64,000 nt of DNA from an uncultured Corynebacterium sp. (lineage in GTDB: Bacteria; Actinomycetota; Actinomycetes; Mycobacteriales; Mycobacteriaceae). The notes beneath the pieces were generated by a model. That model was not told the origin of the DNA. It saw nothing but the letters and a program-made list of their open reading frames with translations, and did not search any database. The first letter of the stretch is position 1; each line of letters begins with the position of its first letter. Of the stretch, positions 9,105 through 18,189 are shown piece after piece. The stretch spans positions 62,001 to 126,000 of the forward strand of contig CALUCD010000003.1 of assembly GCA_943914465.1 (NCBI GenBank). The letters run 5' to 3'. A program made the translations under genes and the position numbers.

Positions 9105-9710
9105 TCACCTTAAAGTGTCAATGGTTTGTATGATAACCGCCGCGTCATCAGTGACCACCCACTGACTCACCCAAGTGCGCTGCGCAAGCTCCCGATATGC
9201 GGCGAACGTTGCATGCTGAAGGGCTACGTCGCGCTCATAACGGTCCCGCACGCGCGCATCGTCTTGCGCCTCCCGTGCAACCGCACGCGCGCCCGCGACA
9301 TCCGGAGATGTGTCTACGAGGACCTGCAGATCTGGCTTCGGTAATCCGAGGCGTTCAAACTCGAGGTGCTCGACCCAGGCCACCGCGGTCTTTTCACCAG
9401 TGCGCGCCCAGGTGTAGGCGGCATTGGAGGCGGTGTAGCGATCCAGAATAATCGTCTCATCCGGGTTGCCGGCATAGCGGGAGAGCAGGTCAACTGCGCC
9501 ATGACGATCAAGAGCGAACATCGCAGCCATAGCGTAGGCCGAGTCCGTCATGTCGCCCATCTTCCCGTGTAGCGCTGCCTGGGCTAGCTGAGCCGCAGCC
9601 GATTCGTCGTAGCGGGGAAACGCCAATGCTGCCGCATCCAAGGGCCGCACCAGCGTCTCGACGAGCGTATGTTTACCCGCACCGTCAATACCCTCAACCG
9701 CGATGATCAT
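9105..9710 (-). CDS. tmk: Thymidylate kinase
   Basis: A 201-residue dTMP kinase (dTMP + ATP to dTDP + ADP), needed for dTTP synthesis. The P-loop GIDGAGKHT is at residues 8-16, the substrate-binding FPRYDES follows, and LDRYTASNAAYTWAR near residue 90 is the conserved DRY segment. The lid KPDLQVLVDTSP is partly conserved. Its place between ahcY and mtrA is the same as in M. tuberculosis and C. glutamicum. Confidence 0.93.
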   Translation of the reverse strand: MIIAVEGIDGAGKHTLVETLVRPLDAAALAFPRYDESAAAQLAQAALHGKMGDMTDSAYAMAAMFALDRHGAVDLLSRYAGNPDETIILDRYTASNAAYTWARTGEKTAVAWVEHLEFERLGLPKPDLQVLVDTSPDVAGARAVAREAQDDARVRDRYERDVALQHATFAAYRELAQRTWVSQWVVTDDAAVIIQTIDTLR

Positions 9711-9754
9711 GCGGGCTCACGCCCCCTCCGTACGCTCATGTCCGTGTTTGTGTC

Positions 9755-11212
9755 TTAGTAGCGATAGTGCTCGGGCTTATACGGGCCCGCCACGTCGACG
9801 CCAATGTACTCGGCCTGCTCCTTTGTAAGCTCGGTGAGCGCGCCGCCGAGTGCCTCCACGTGTATGCGTGCGACCTTCTCATCGAGGATCTTCGGCAAGC
9901 GGTAGACCTCGTTGTCGTATTGGTCTGCGTGAGTGAACAGTTCAATTTGCGCGATCGTCTGATCGGCGAACGAGTTCGACATCACAAATGAGGGGTGGCC
10001 GGTCGCGTTGCCAAGGTTGAGCAAGCGCCCCTCTGAGAGCACGATGATCGCATTCCCACTGGGCAGGTCGAACAGGTCAACCTGCGGTTTGATGTTAGTC
10101 CGCGTCACATCGCCGCGGTGCAGAAGCGACGCCATGTCGATCTCGTTGTCGAAATGCCCGATGTTGCCCAAAATCGCGTGGTCCTTCATCTGCAGCATGT
10201 GTTCGAAGGTGATGATGCCGAGGTTGCCGGTTGCGGTTATCACAATGTCAGCTTCCGCGATCGCGTCTTCGACTGTGACCACCCGATAGCCGTCCATCAA
10301 CGCTTGGAGCGCGTTAATCGGGTCGACCTCGGTGACCGAGACAATTGCGCCTTGGCCATTGAGTGCCTCCGCGACCCCTTTGCCGACATCACCGTAGCCG
10401 CAAACGAGCGCCTGCTTGCCACCGATGAGCACATCTGTCGCCCGGTTGATGCCGTCAATCACGCTATGACGGGTGCCGTAGCGGTTATCGAACTTCGACT
10501 TCGTCACCGCATCATTGACATTCATCGCTGGAAACGGCAGCCGGCCGTCTTTGGCGAAGTGGTAGAGGCGATGCACACCGGTCGTGGTTTCTTCCGTCAC
10601 CCCTTTGACCGATTCGGCAGTGCGAGTCCACCTCGAACTGTCTTCCTCCAGCACCTCACGCAACATTGCGTAGAAGGCGATCTGCTCGTCCGAATCGCCC
10701 TCCTGCGGCTGCGGTACCGCGCCCGCGGCTTCGAATTCACTGCCTTTAATCACTGCGGTCGTCGCATCACCACCGTCATCCAGAATCATGTTCGGATAGA
10801 CACCATCACCCCAGTGAAACACCTGGCGCAGGCACCACCAATACTCCTCGAGGGTTTCGCCTTTCCACGCGAAGACCGGCACACCCTGTGGGTGATCGGC
10901 AGAGCCCTCCTTGCCCACCACGACCGCGGCGGCTGCAGCATCCTCCGTAGAGAAGATGTTGCACGATGCCCACCTCACCTGCGCGCCAAGCGCCGTGAGC
11001 GTCTCAATGAGTACGGCAGTCTGGGTCGTCATATGGATAGAACCCGCGATCCGGGCACCCGCCAGCGGCTGTTCCGCAGCATATTCAGCCCGCAGCGCCA
11101 TCAAACCCGGCATCTCGTACTCAGCCAGCTCAATCTGCTTCCGACCGGTCTCATGCAAACGAATGTCTGCGATCTTGTAATCCGCAGTCTCAGACGTGAG
11201 GGCGTCAGCCAT
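9755..11212 (-). CDS. ahcY: S-adenosylhomocysteine hydrolase
   Basis: Splits S-adenosylhomocysteine into adenosine and homocysteine, clearing the inhibitor left by SAM-dependent methylation. The 485-residue product has the NAD-binding GYGDVGKGVAEAL, the substrate region PFPAMNVNDAVTKSKFDN, and the usual C-terminal KPEHYRY. The frame is open to 11260, but the ATG at 11212 (MADALTSE) gives the family N-terminus and has GAGAGG 10 bases upstream. It heads the long minus-strand run toward tmk-mtrAB-lpqB. No McbR-type operator was recognised upstream. Confidence 0.97.
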   Translation of the reverse strand: MADALTSETADYKIADIRLHETGRKQIELAEYEMPGLMALRAEYAAEQPLAGARIAGSIHMTTQTAVLIETLTALGAQVRWASCNIFSTEDAAAAAVVVGKEGSADHPQGVPVFAWKGETLEEYWWCLRQVFHWGDGVYPNMILDDGGDATTAVIKGSEFEAAGAVPQPQEGDSDEQIAFYAMLREVLEEDSSRWTRTAESVKGVTEETTTGVHRLYHFAKDGRLPFPAMNVNDAVTKSKFDNRYGTRHSVIDGINRATDVLIGGKQALVCGYGDVGKGVAEALNGQGAIVSVTEVDPINALQALMDGYRVVTVEDAIAEADIVITATGNLGIITFEHMLQMKDHAILGNIGHFDNEIDMASLLHRGDVTRTNIKPQVDLFDLPSGNAIIVLSEGRLLNLGNATGHPSFVMSNSFADQTIAQIELFTHADQYDNEVYRLPKILDEKVARIHVEALGGALTELTKEQAEYIGVDVAGPYKPEHYRY

Positions 11213-11337
11213 CCTACAAATACCTCTCCCGCGTATCGACGAAAACCCAACCGCCCCCACTCTAGCCGCCCAGTCAGTACGTCAAATACTGCTCACCCGC
11301 GACTCAACCAGCACACGAGTGGTACCAAATGCCGCTG

Positions 11338-11703
11338 TCAGGACAAAGCTTCAATGAATTGGTCGATGTCAGCGTCGGCATCAGCATCAGATGCTGCGTT
11401 TTCCAGCACTCCAACCGCCGCCTCGACGAGCTGTTCGCTCAACTCTCCTGGGTTGGAACGAATGAACGGGTACGTATCCACAATCTCGCCGGCAGCAAAC
11501 GGCGCACCGCACCAAATTGCAGCGATGGTGGCAGCGGCCTGGCCGTTGAGCACTTCCTCCTCAGTGGCTGATGCGCTGTCCGCAGCGAGCAGCACTGCGT
11601 CACCAACAGCTTCGAGGATCTCCTCCGGTTCAAGCGCGGAAAGCTCGTTGAGGAAATCGGCGTTCGCCTCCGCAGAGAGAATCTCCTGGTCCCACGTGCT
11701 CAT
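11338..11703 (-). CDS. DUF4259-family protein
   Basis: A 121-residue acidic, alanine-rich helical protein. The opening MSTWDQEILSAEANADFLNEL follows the DUF4259 pattern (a Trp near residue 4 and an acidic helix with ADF). No catalytic motif, signal or membrane segment is seen. The function of the family is unknown. It is a single gene between ahcY (125-bp gap) and a divergent membrane-protein gene. Confidence 0.7.
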   Translation of the reverse strand: MSTWDQEILSAEANADFLNELSALEPEEILEAVGDAVLLAADSASATEEEVLNGQAAATIAAIWCGAPFAAGEIVDTYPFIRSNPGELSEQLVEAAVGVLENAASDADADADIDQFIEALS

Positions 11704-11989
11704 TCGACTGTCCTTTCAGTGTCGTCAGTGTCGACGGGGGCTCACGCGCGGTGAATACCTCATGCGCGACGGCCGTCATCTGTCTCCTCTAGCTTTATAT
11801 ACGTCAGAGGCGGCGCGTTTCACACTTGCACACGCTTGTAACGTACCGGTCACGCGAAATTTACCTCCCCAATCGGGTGTGCATCCTGGCAAACCTCTTC
11901 CCAAACCTGATAATTCATGATACAAACAGGGCGCATAAATATTGTTATAAATCCGTAATGGTTCGGTCGAGGCGAGAACGGAGGTGGAA
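11704..11989. other. Divergent intergenic region with AT-rich promoter
   Basis: 286 bp separate the DUF4259 gene (minus) from the proline-rich protein gene (plus). The right end is distinctly AT-rich (around 11936-11960, with TATAAA near 11946), which fits a promoter for the rightward gene. No hairpin, small gene or RNA was recognised. Confidence 0.4.
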
Positions 11990-12787
11990 ATGAACCAGCA
12001 TCAACGGCGTGCAACCGCGTTCATGGCCATCGGCTTAGCTGCTGCCGTTGCTGTTGGCGTGGTGGTATGGAACCTCTCCTCCCCCGACCGGTCAGTCACG
12101 GCCGGCTACACCTCGGCCGAGACGGGCACCAGCGAGCCAGGTTCGCAAACCGGGTCGGCTTCAACTCGTTCGCAGGTGTCGACGAGCTCAAGCCGCAGAG
12201 ATGGCGCGAAAGCACCCCGCCGGTTTGGGAAAACCGACGATGATGCGCTCGCCGGCCAACCAGCTGACGCAGCTGTGTTCGCGATCGACGATGAAGCTGG
12301 GCTGCGGGAGCCACCTGCCGAAGTGAATCCCGATTACCGAATGGACGCAGATCCGTTCGCACCTCCTCTGGCAGTGACCAACGTCCCCCAATCCGTAGCG
12401 CCCACCACCGCATACCGGCCCACCAATGTGCAGCCAGCAACCGTCGACTCCAGCCCGCCCCCTCCGTCCCCCACCGGCGAGGACAGCGCAAACCGCCCCA
12501 ACACAGATGACCGCTCGGAGACGTCGCCTCCGGTGCGCACCACTCCCGCCCCGAGCGAGCCCAGCGCGCCGAATGGAGCATCGGCAGAGTCGGTGGCGCC
12601 GAACCGGCCTGACCAGAACGAAGGACCGGCTGTTCGACCACTGGGCACCCCGATGGTTGAACGCGGCGGGGTCCCCCCTGACACTCCTGAGCAAAGCGAT
12701 AGCCGAACCCCCGCAACGGTTACTCCGTTGCGAACGACCCCCGCGCCTCAGCCGAGCCCTCGCGAGCAGGTCAGTCGAGCGAGCTAG
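11990..12787 (+). CDS. Single-pass membrane protein with proline-rich outer domain
   Basis: A 265-residue protein with a basic N-terminus (MNQHQRRAT) and one membrane helix at about 10-29. A long extracytoplasmic tail follows, rich in Pro, Ser, Thr and acidic residues, with low-complexity stretches such as SSPPPPSPTGE and repeated RTTPAP (about 178 and 248). There is no lipobox and no recognised domain. The start is the ATG at 11990, because GGAGG ends 5 bases before it; the in-frame GTG at 11984 falls inside that site. Such tails often span the cell wall. Function unknown. Confidence 0.7.
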   Translation: MNQHQRRATAFMAIGLAAAVAVGVVVWNLSSPDRSVTAGYTSAETGTSEPGSQTGSASTRSQVSTSSSRRDGAKAPRRFGKTDDDALAGQPADAAVFAIDDEAGLREPPAEVNPDYRMDADPFAPPLAVTNVPQSVAPTTAYRPTNVQPATVDSSPPPPSPTGEDSANRPNTDDRSETSPPVRTTPAPSEPSAPNGASAESVAPNRPDQNEGPAVRPLGTPMVERGGVPPDTPEQSDSRTPATVTPLRTTPAPQPSPREQVSRAS

Positions 12788-12827
12788 TCAACACCACTGA
12801 CCAGCACCCCCCACGCCCCCACAGCTT

Positions 12828-14006
12828 CTAGACCGTGACGTAAAACAGCTCTGCGGGAGCTATGCCATCCGACATGAAGGTTGCCGCGGGATCAGTAGCC
12901 GGCAGCCACACAGCTTCGCCGGGGGTGAGAGTAAAGTCGCCGCTGGCCACGCTGCCGGCGGTGCACAGTACGATCGCTGGGCCATCGCCGTCGGCCACGA
13001 CGTGCTCGCCCTGATCCACACAATGGCGGCTCACACGAAACTCATCGACCGGGAGCTGGTAGCGCACCACTGCCGCGTCCTCCTCCGACGGAGCGTGAGG
13101 GCGCTCGAGCGCGGTGAAGTTCAATACTCTGGCTAACTCTGGAACATCGACGTGCTTCGAGGTCAGGCCCCCGCGCAAGACGTTGTCGGAGTTGGCCATC
13201 ACTTCCACGCCAAGGCCAGACAGGTACGCATGCGGCTGGCCCGCGTCAAGATAAAGCGCACCACCCGGCGGCAAGGTCACATGGTTGAGCATCAACGCGG
13301 CCAGCGGGCCAACGTCGCCGGGATACCGAGCGGCGAGTTGAAGAAACGTTTCCGCGACCTCCACCATCCACGCTGGTGCACCTGAGTGGGCGAGCCCTCG
13401 CGCGGCCTCGCCCACTTCCGCTAGCAGGTTCAGGCGCACCGTGCTCGGTAGTGAAATCAGTGATGTGAATACGGCTCGCAGGCTCTCTTCCTCACACTCG
13501 GCCACGAGCATCGGGCTGTAGCGGTACAAACCGCCCAACGCGTTGAACAACTCATAGGTTCGGCCCGCGGGGCGAAAGCCTGCCAGCGCCCGAAATGGCG
13601 ACAACGCCACAATGAGCTCGGGTTTGGGATTCGCGTCCTTGTAATTCCTCCGCGGGTCATCGAGAGCAAGCCCCTGGGCATTCTCTCGCGCAAATCCGTC
13701 AAGCGCCTGCTCGCGCGAGGGGTGCGCTTGGATGGACAAAGGCTCACCCGCGGCAAGTAGCTTTACCAAAAACGGCAGTTGATTGTCATAGCGGCGCGCA
13801 ACCCGGGCTCCAAGCGCAGCCTCCGGATCGTCCCTAATCACATCCTGCAGCGCCCGCCCGCCGATTGTTGACGAGGCAGCCGGATGGGCTCCGAACCACA
13901 GCTCAGCCTCGGGGTTCGGTGATGGGACAGGCTGGTTACGAAGTTCTGCGAGCAGTGTCCTGGAACCCCAAGGGTACGTTCGTAGCGCTCCCTCAAGGTA
14001 GTCCAT
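12828..14006 (-). CDS. manA: Mannose-6-phosphate isomerase, class I
   Basis: Interconverts fructose-6-P and mannose-6-P, the entry to GDP-mannose for lipomannan, PIMs and glycoproteins. The 392-residue type I PMI opens with the family YLEGALRTYPWGSRT. It has the zinc-site pieces LSIQAHPS (Gln and His ligands) and NPKPELIVAL (Glu), and the cupin-like YLDAGQPHAYLSG. The ATG at 14006 is favoured over the longer frame because AAGGAG lies 8 bases upstream. It is the last gene of the manB-centred minus-strand run. Confidence 0.95.
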   Translation of the reverse strand: MDYLEGALRTYPWGSRTLLAELRNQPVPSPNPEAELWFGAHPAASSTIGGRALQDVIRDDPEAALGARVARRYDNQLPFLVKLLAAGEPLSIQAHPSREQALDGFARENAQGLALDDPRRNYKDANPKPELIVALSPFRALAGFRPAGRTYELFNALGGLYRYSPMLVAECEEESLRAVFTSLISLPSTVRLNLLAEVGEAARGLAHSGAPAWMVEVAETFLQLAARYPGDVGPLAALMLNHVTLPPGGALYLDAGQPHAYLSGLGVEVMANSDNVLRGGLTSKHVDVPELARVLNFTALERPHAPSEEDAAVVRYQLPVDEFRVSRHCVDQGEHVVADGDGPAIVLCTAGSVASGDFTLTPGEAVWLPATDPAATFMSDGIAPAELFYVTV

Positions 14007-14049
14007 ACCTGCATCTCCTTGTACTCCACCGTGCTCTGGCCTTGCCGCA

Positions 14050-15075
14050 TTACTCCAGCGCCGTTGCGGCATAGGCGCGCGCGATCAATCTCAGCGCTTG
14101 CACTGTGCTACCCAACTCAGTCGACTCGACCGATTCGACACGAGAATTGGGTATCACCAGTGCATTCTCCGGCACGGTACCGTCGGCGCCAGCGGCCTGT
14201 GCCCACAGAATGGTCTTTAACGGTACCAGTTCAACCGGGCCATCAAGAAACGGGTCATGGAAGAGATCATCGACCTCTCCGCTTCCCGGTGGGCGAGAAA
14301 ACTCACGCGCAAGGTGGAGTTCCTCTGCGGCCACGAACCCCGATGGGATGCCGCGAGCCGACCACAGCTCGGCTATCAGTGCTGCGACTGCTGCCCCGCA
14401 GCGCGTCGTGCCCGAATGCACCACCCTCGAGTCAGCAACGAACTCGCGCAACTGTCGCGCCGGATTCATCGGCGCATCACGTTCCGGGGACAGCGATGTC
14501 AATTCCGCATCGACCTCGTCGGCAAGGACCTTCAGCTCTTGGCTGATGACATCAGTGTCGCCGGCCAACGCATCGAGGACGACGGTGGTGCTTGCGATCG
14601 TTCGTGCCGGCGAGGGCCCCGCTGCTGTGGGCAACGCGGGAAGCACAATGGTCGTGGCAGGGGCGTCGTCAAGCAGCGGCCCTCGAGAGGGGCCAGCGAG
14701 GACCGTTTCTGCACCCCGCGCAGCAGCGGTAACCAATCCTCGTAGATCCTCTTCGCGCGTGGCTGCGTCCCCGACAACAAGCACCACGTCGAGCGGGCCG
14801 ACGTATGACGGCACGGCATCGGTGACCAGGACAGGAAGCGTCAGCGGCGACCGCAAAGCAACGACGGCGCGCGCTGCCGCACGCGCGATTTGGTCTATAC
14901 CTACTACCACCACAGAGCGCGGGTTCAGGCCGTGCAATCGCGAGAGCTCGCCAGTGATCTCCCCGACGGCCCGCAACTGCGCGCCCTCGTGCGCGACGTC
15001 AAAAAATCGCACGCTCTCACGATCGTAGTTGCCGGCACCCTCGTAGTACTCGCGCTCGTCGCCGTTCGCGTCCAT
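14050..15075 (-). CDS. TobH/Rv3256c-like SIS-fold protein
   Basis: A 341-residue protein lying between manB and manA, exactly where M. tuberculosis has Rv3256c. Alternating hydrophobic strands such as RSVVVVGID and LDVVLVVGDAA suggest a Rossmann/SIS sugar-phosphate-isomerase-like fold, but no complete catalytic motif was recognised. The frame is open to 15222. The ATG at 15075 has GGGGAAGG 8 bases upstream and begins just after the manB stop, so it is favoured. Its conserved position suggests a role in mannose-phosphate metabolism (inference). Confidence 0.75.
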   Translation of the reverse strand: MDANGDEREYYEGAGNYDRESVRFFDVAHEGAQLRAVGEITGELSRLHGLNPRSVVVVGIDQIARAAARAVVALRSPLTLPVLVTDAVPSYVGPLDVVLVVGDAATREEDLRGLVTAAARGAETVLAGPSRGPLLDDAPATTIVLPALPTAAGPSPARTIASTTVVLDALAGDTDVISQELKVLADEVDAELTSLSPERDAPMNPARQLREFVADSRVVHSGTTRCGAAVAALIAELWSARGIPSGFVAAEELHLAREFSRPPGSGEVDDLFHDPFLDGPVELVPLKTILWAQAAGADGTVPENALVIPNSRVESVESTELGSTVQALRLIARAYAATALE

Positions 15076-15076
15076 C

Positions 15077-16489
15077 TTATTGGCCTTCCCCACTGCGAAT
15101 GATCCCAAGGATCTCGTCGGCGAGGGTGTCAACCTCTTCGCGCGTCGGTGCCTCCACATTGAGGCGCAGCAACGGTTCTGTGTTGGACGCACGCACGTTG
15201 AACCAAGCATTTGCGAGATCAACCGTTACCCCATCGAGCCGGTCGACGCTTGTCGCGCGATCTGAAAACGCGTCAATCACTCGGTTGGTTGCCTCATGCT
15301 GGTTTGTCACGGTGGAGTTAATCTCACCCGAGGCGACATAGCGTTCATACTTGGTCATGAGCACACTGAGCGGAGCATCCTGCTCCGCCAACGCTGCAAG
15401 CACATGGAGCGCAGCCAACAAACCAGAATCGGCGTTGAAGAACTCGGCGAAGTAATAGTGGGCAGAATGCTCGCCGCCGAACAACGCTCCTCGCTGCGCC
15501 ATCTGCGCTTTGATATACGAGTGCCCCACTCGTGTACGCACGGGTGTGCCGCCGAGCTCTGCGACAATTTCGGGCACAGCGCGCGAGGTAATGAGGTTGT
15601 GAATAATCGTCGCACCTGGGTGCTGCTCCAACGTCCGCGCTGCGATCAGGGCCGTGATCGCGGATGGCGGGACTGGTTCACCGCGTTCATCAACGACGAA
15701 ACAGCGGTCAGCATCCCCATCGAAGGCGAGCCCGATATCAGCCCCCTGCTGTGGCGTGAACCGCTGCAAGTCGACGAGGTTTTTCGGATCTAGCGGGTTA
15801 GCCTCGTGGTTTGGAAACGTCCCATCGAGCTCAAAATACAGTGGCCGGATGTCCATATCGTCGAGCACTGCAGGCACTGTCAAACCTGCCATGCCGTTCG
15901 CGGCATCCACCGCGACCGTGAGCTGCCGGTTGGTCGACACGGGCACCAACTCGCGCAAGAACGCCGCGTACGCATCCAACACATCGCGCTTTTCGACGCC
16001 GCCTGCAACCCCGTCGTACCCAACCACGCCGTTCTCAAGCAGCGACCGGATCTCAGCTAAGCCGGTGGTCGTAGAAACGGGCGTTGCCCCTGCTCGACAC
16101 AGCTTGATGCCGTTGTACTGCGCGGGGTTGTGAGAAGCAGTGAACATCGCACCTGCACACTGTTCCGTGCCAGCAACGAAGTACAACTCATCTGTGGACG
16201 TCAGACCTAATTCGATCACGGAAATGCCCTGCGAGTTCGCACCCTGTGCGAACGCTGCCGCGAGGCCCGGTGATGAGGGGCGCATGTCGTAGCCAATGGC
16301 TATGCGGGTCTCCCCTTCCGCACGAAGGATCTGGGCGAAAGCAGCGCCGACATCGCGGACAAATCCTTCAGTGATCTCTTCCCCTACGACGCCGCGAATG
16401 TCATAGGCCTTAATCGCCTTATCTAATGTTTGCGCAGAATATTGCTGAGAATGTTGTCCGGAATCCGGTCCCGAAGATGGTGCAGCCAT
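15077..16489 (-). CDS. manB: Phosphomannomutase/phosphoglucomutase
   Basis: Converts mannose-6-P to mannose-1-P. The 470-residue protein is an alpha-D-phosphohexomutase with four domains: KAYDIRGVVG (N-terminal), active-site serine loop TASHNPAQYNGIK, metal loop FDGDADRC, sugar loop GGEHSAHYYF, and phosphate-binding RASNTEPLLRLNVEA. The first 20 residues are a Gln/Ser-rich extension. With manA and manC in the window, the route fructose-6-P to GDP-mannose is complete. Confidence 0.95.
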   Translation of the reverse strand: MAAPSSGPDSGQHSQQYSAQTLDKAIKAYDIRGVVGEEITEGFVRDVGAAFAQILRAEGETRIAIGYDMRPSSPGLAAAFAQGANSQGISVIELGLTSTDELYFVAGTEQCAGAMFTASHNPAQYNGIKLCRAGATPVSTTTGLAEIRSLLENGVVGYDGVAGGVEKRDVLDAYAAFLRELVPVSTNRQLTVAVDAANGMAGLTVPAVLDDMDIRPLYFELDGTFPNHEANPLDPKNLVDLQRFTPQQGADIGLAFDGDADRCFVVDERGEPVPPSAITALIAARTLEQHPGATIIHNLITSRAVPEIVAELGGTPVRTRVGHSYIKAQMAQRGALFGGEHSAHYYFAEFFNADSGLLAALHVLAALAEQDAPLSVLMTKYERYVASGEINSTVTNQHEATNRVIDAFSDRATSVDRLDGVTVDLANAWFNVRASNTEPLLRLNVEAPTREEVDTLADEILGIIRSGEGQ

Positions 16490-16502
16490 GCGAACAGCTT
16501 AG

Positions 16503-17006
16503 CTATTCACCGTCTCGCATCGGATCCCAACCCGCATCAGGGCTCGCCTCAGGATCGGGGACGATGTGAAGGTGCGAGCGGCGCTGGGCGCGGTCCGTCG
16601 CCGCCTGTTCCTCAACCCGTTTCACGCGATGCACCGGGTGATTGGATGTCGACGGATCGTTGAAGTCGTGCGCAGCGCCATACTCAATCGGGTCTGCAGA
16701 CGTGTCAACTAAGCCTGTCGTGACCCGCCCGGCTTCCCGCACCGCTTGGGCGAGGGCGGTGAGGTCTTCCTCATCCATCGCATCGAGCTCGTCGTCACTG
16801 ATCTCGACCTGCTCAACTCTCACCATCTCCCAGCCGACCGGAGCGGTGATGTGGGCAGAATGGCGTTCACACAGATCCCAAGCGTGCGGGTCAGCGACCG
16901 GCGTCAACGGACCCACCACAGCCGTGGACTCCGCGTAGGCGTAGACGAGCGTGGCTACTGCGGGCCTCCCGCAGCCTGGCCGACAACAACGACGGAATAT
17001 ACTCAC
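16503..17006 (-). CDS. DUF3499-family protein (Rv3258c-like)
   Basis: A 167-residue actinobacterial protein of unknown function. The N-terminus FRRCCRPGCGRPA, followed by LCERHSAH near residue 46, resembles a small zinc-binding module. The C-terminal half is acidic and probably disordered. It lies 13 bases upstream of manB and is probably co-transcribed with it, the same order as in M. tuberculosis. Confidence 0.8.
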   Translation of the reverse strand: MSIFRRCCRPGCGRPAVATLVYAYAESTAVVGPLTPVADPHAWDLCERHSAHITAPVGWEMVRVEQVEISDDELDAMDEEDLTALAQAVREAGRVTTGLVDTSADPIEYGAAHDFNDPSTSNHPVHRVKRVEEQAATDRAQRRSHLHIVPDPEASPDAGWDPMRDGE

Positions 17007-17065
17007 ACCGCCAGAGTCTAAACCGGCAGTTGAGTTTTCGGGGGATCACGCGCGGCGCGCCCGGC

Positions 17066-17093
17066 TTGCTGGTAACCGCACCAGGCCTAGCAT
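17066..17093 (+). promoter_or_regulatory. Promoter for nearly leaderless metallopeptidase-like mRNA
   Basis: TTGCTG at 17066-17071 and TAGCAT at 17088-17093 are 16 bases apart. Transcription would begin about 2 bases before the ATG at 17102, which explains the lack of a ribosome site. Confidence 0.45.
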
Positions 17094-17101
17094 GTATCAC
17101 C

Positions 17102-17593
17102 ATGCATGACGGCGATTTCAACCGGCACTCAAGCCCACTGCATTCACACCCGGCGCGCAACCGTCACGGCCGCGGGGTTCGAGGCCCGCTCTTGCCGGTG
17201 GGGGTGCCGCGGTATCGCACACGTTCGATGGCGTTTGACCAGCTCGTGTTGGAAACGTACGCACCGTTACATAATGCGTACTTTGAGCAGCTTGCAAACG
17301 TGGACCTTGCCGTGGATACGATTCCGCGGATGCGGCTGCGGCCTGACTCGGCGCTGCTACCGGAAGAGATTGTGGCTGACGGGCCGGTTCCGCTCGGCCG
17401 AGTGTTAGAAGCTGGCGTTGACCGGCGGGGCAACCCAACACGGGCTCGTTTCGTGGTCTTCCGGCGGCCAGTGGAGCAGCGGGCGCGAACGGTAGAAGAA
17501 CGCGCAGAGCTCATCGGCTGGGTCTTGGTCGCGCTTGTCGCCGACTACCTCAACCTCGATCCACGCGATATAGACGCAGACTTCCCCTGGTAA
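17102..17593 (+). CDS. Metallopeptidase-fold protein, Rv3259-like, zinc motif not visible
   Basis: A 163-residue member of the zincin-like family next to whiB2 (Rv3259 position). The family feature RHGRGVRGPLLP is at about residues 19-30 and the FVVFRRPVEQRA strand at about 118-129. Where active relatives carry HExxH, this sequence reads ALVAD (about residues 148-152), so peptidase activity is doubtful. The start is the ATG at 17102. There is no ribosome site, but TTGCTG (17066) and TAGCAT (17088) are spaced like a promoter giving a nearly leaderless mRNA. Confidence 0.75.
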   Translation: MHDGDFNRHSSPLHSHPARNRHGRGVRGPLLPVGVPRYRTRSMAFDQLVLETYAPLHNAYFEQLANVDLAVDTIPRMRLRPDSALLPEEIVADGPVPLGRVLEAGVDRRGNPTRARFVVFRRPVEQRARTVEERAELIGWVLVALVADYLNLDPRDIDADFPW

Positions 17594-17610
17594 CGGGTTG
17601 GGGGCTGGTC

Positions 17611-17901
17611 TTATCCGAGCTGCTTTTTCAGACGGCGGCGTTCACGATCAGACAACCCGCCCCAGATACCGAAGCGCTCGTCATGCTCTAGCGCGTACTC
17701 CAGGCATTCGTCGCGCACCGCGCAGGCTTGGCAGATCCGCTTGGCTTCCCGGGTGGATCCGCCCTTTTCAGGGAAGAAAGCCTCCGGGTCGGTTTGCGCG
17801 CAGAGCGCTTGATCCTGCCATTCTTGCTCGACGGTTCCAAACAACTCATCAAGAGTCATGCCTCCTGCGGCAGCACCGCGGAGAACAATTTCATCGGCCA
17901 T
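17611..17901 (-). CDS. whiB2: WhiB2-type iron-sulfur transcription regulator
   Basis: A 96-residue WhiB protein, orthologous by sequence and position to M. tuberculosis WhiB2 and C. glutamicum WhcD, which affect cell division and septation. Four cysteines (C..CxxC.....C: in ALCAQTD, ICQACAVRDEC) would bind a [4Fe-4S] cluster. The turn GIWGGLSDRERR precedes the basic DNA-binding tail KKQLG. The start may be the ATG at 17901 or the in-frame GTG at 17910; the purine tract GGAAGGGAGG upstream does not decide between them. Confidence 0.93.
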   Translation of the reverse strand: MADEIVLRGAAAGGMTLDELFGTVEQEWQDQALCAQTDPEAFFPEKGGSTREAKRICQACAVRDECLEYALEHDERFGIWGGLSDRERRRLKKQLG

Positions 17902-18189
17902 ACCTTCCACGCCCTCCCTTCCTCTACTGTCTCAGAGCGTGTCAACGCAAAACTTACGTCACTGCGATTAGACACCGACTCGACGTTTTCCTGCAACCTT
18001 CCGCCAGAATCCGCGCCTTTTTTTCGTGCCATAAACCTGTGAATTCATCTCTATAACCACATTTGTCACACCGGTTACCAGCCCAAAAAGATCGCAGACA
18101 GCTGCCGTGATCCGGGGGTACACAACAGGGGTACTAGATGTTGTACCTTACCCGGCTATACGTCACAAGCCACCACATCTTGCAGGGCC

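Noticed and set aside
10118..11920. 600-codon open frame on the plus strand opposite ahcY and the DUF4259 gene
   Set aside because: It is antisense to two well-supported genes, has no recognisable domain, and long antisense frames are expected at this G+C.
18107..18160. Inverted repeats such as GGTAC-N8-GTACC after manC
   Set aside because: Arms of only 5-6 bp without a T-tract; too weak to call a terminator or operator.
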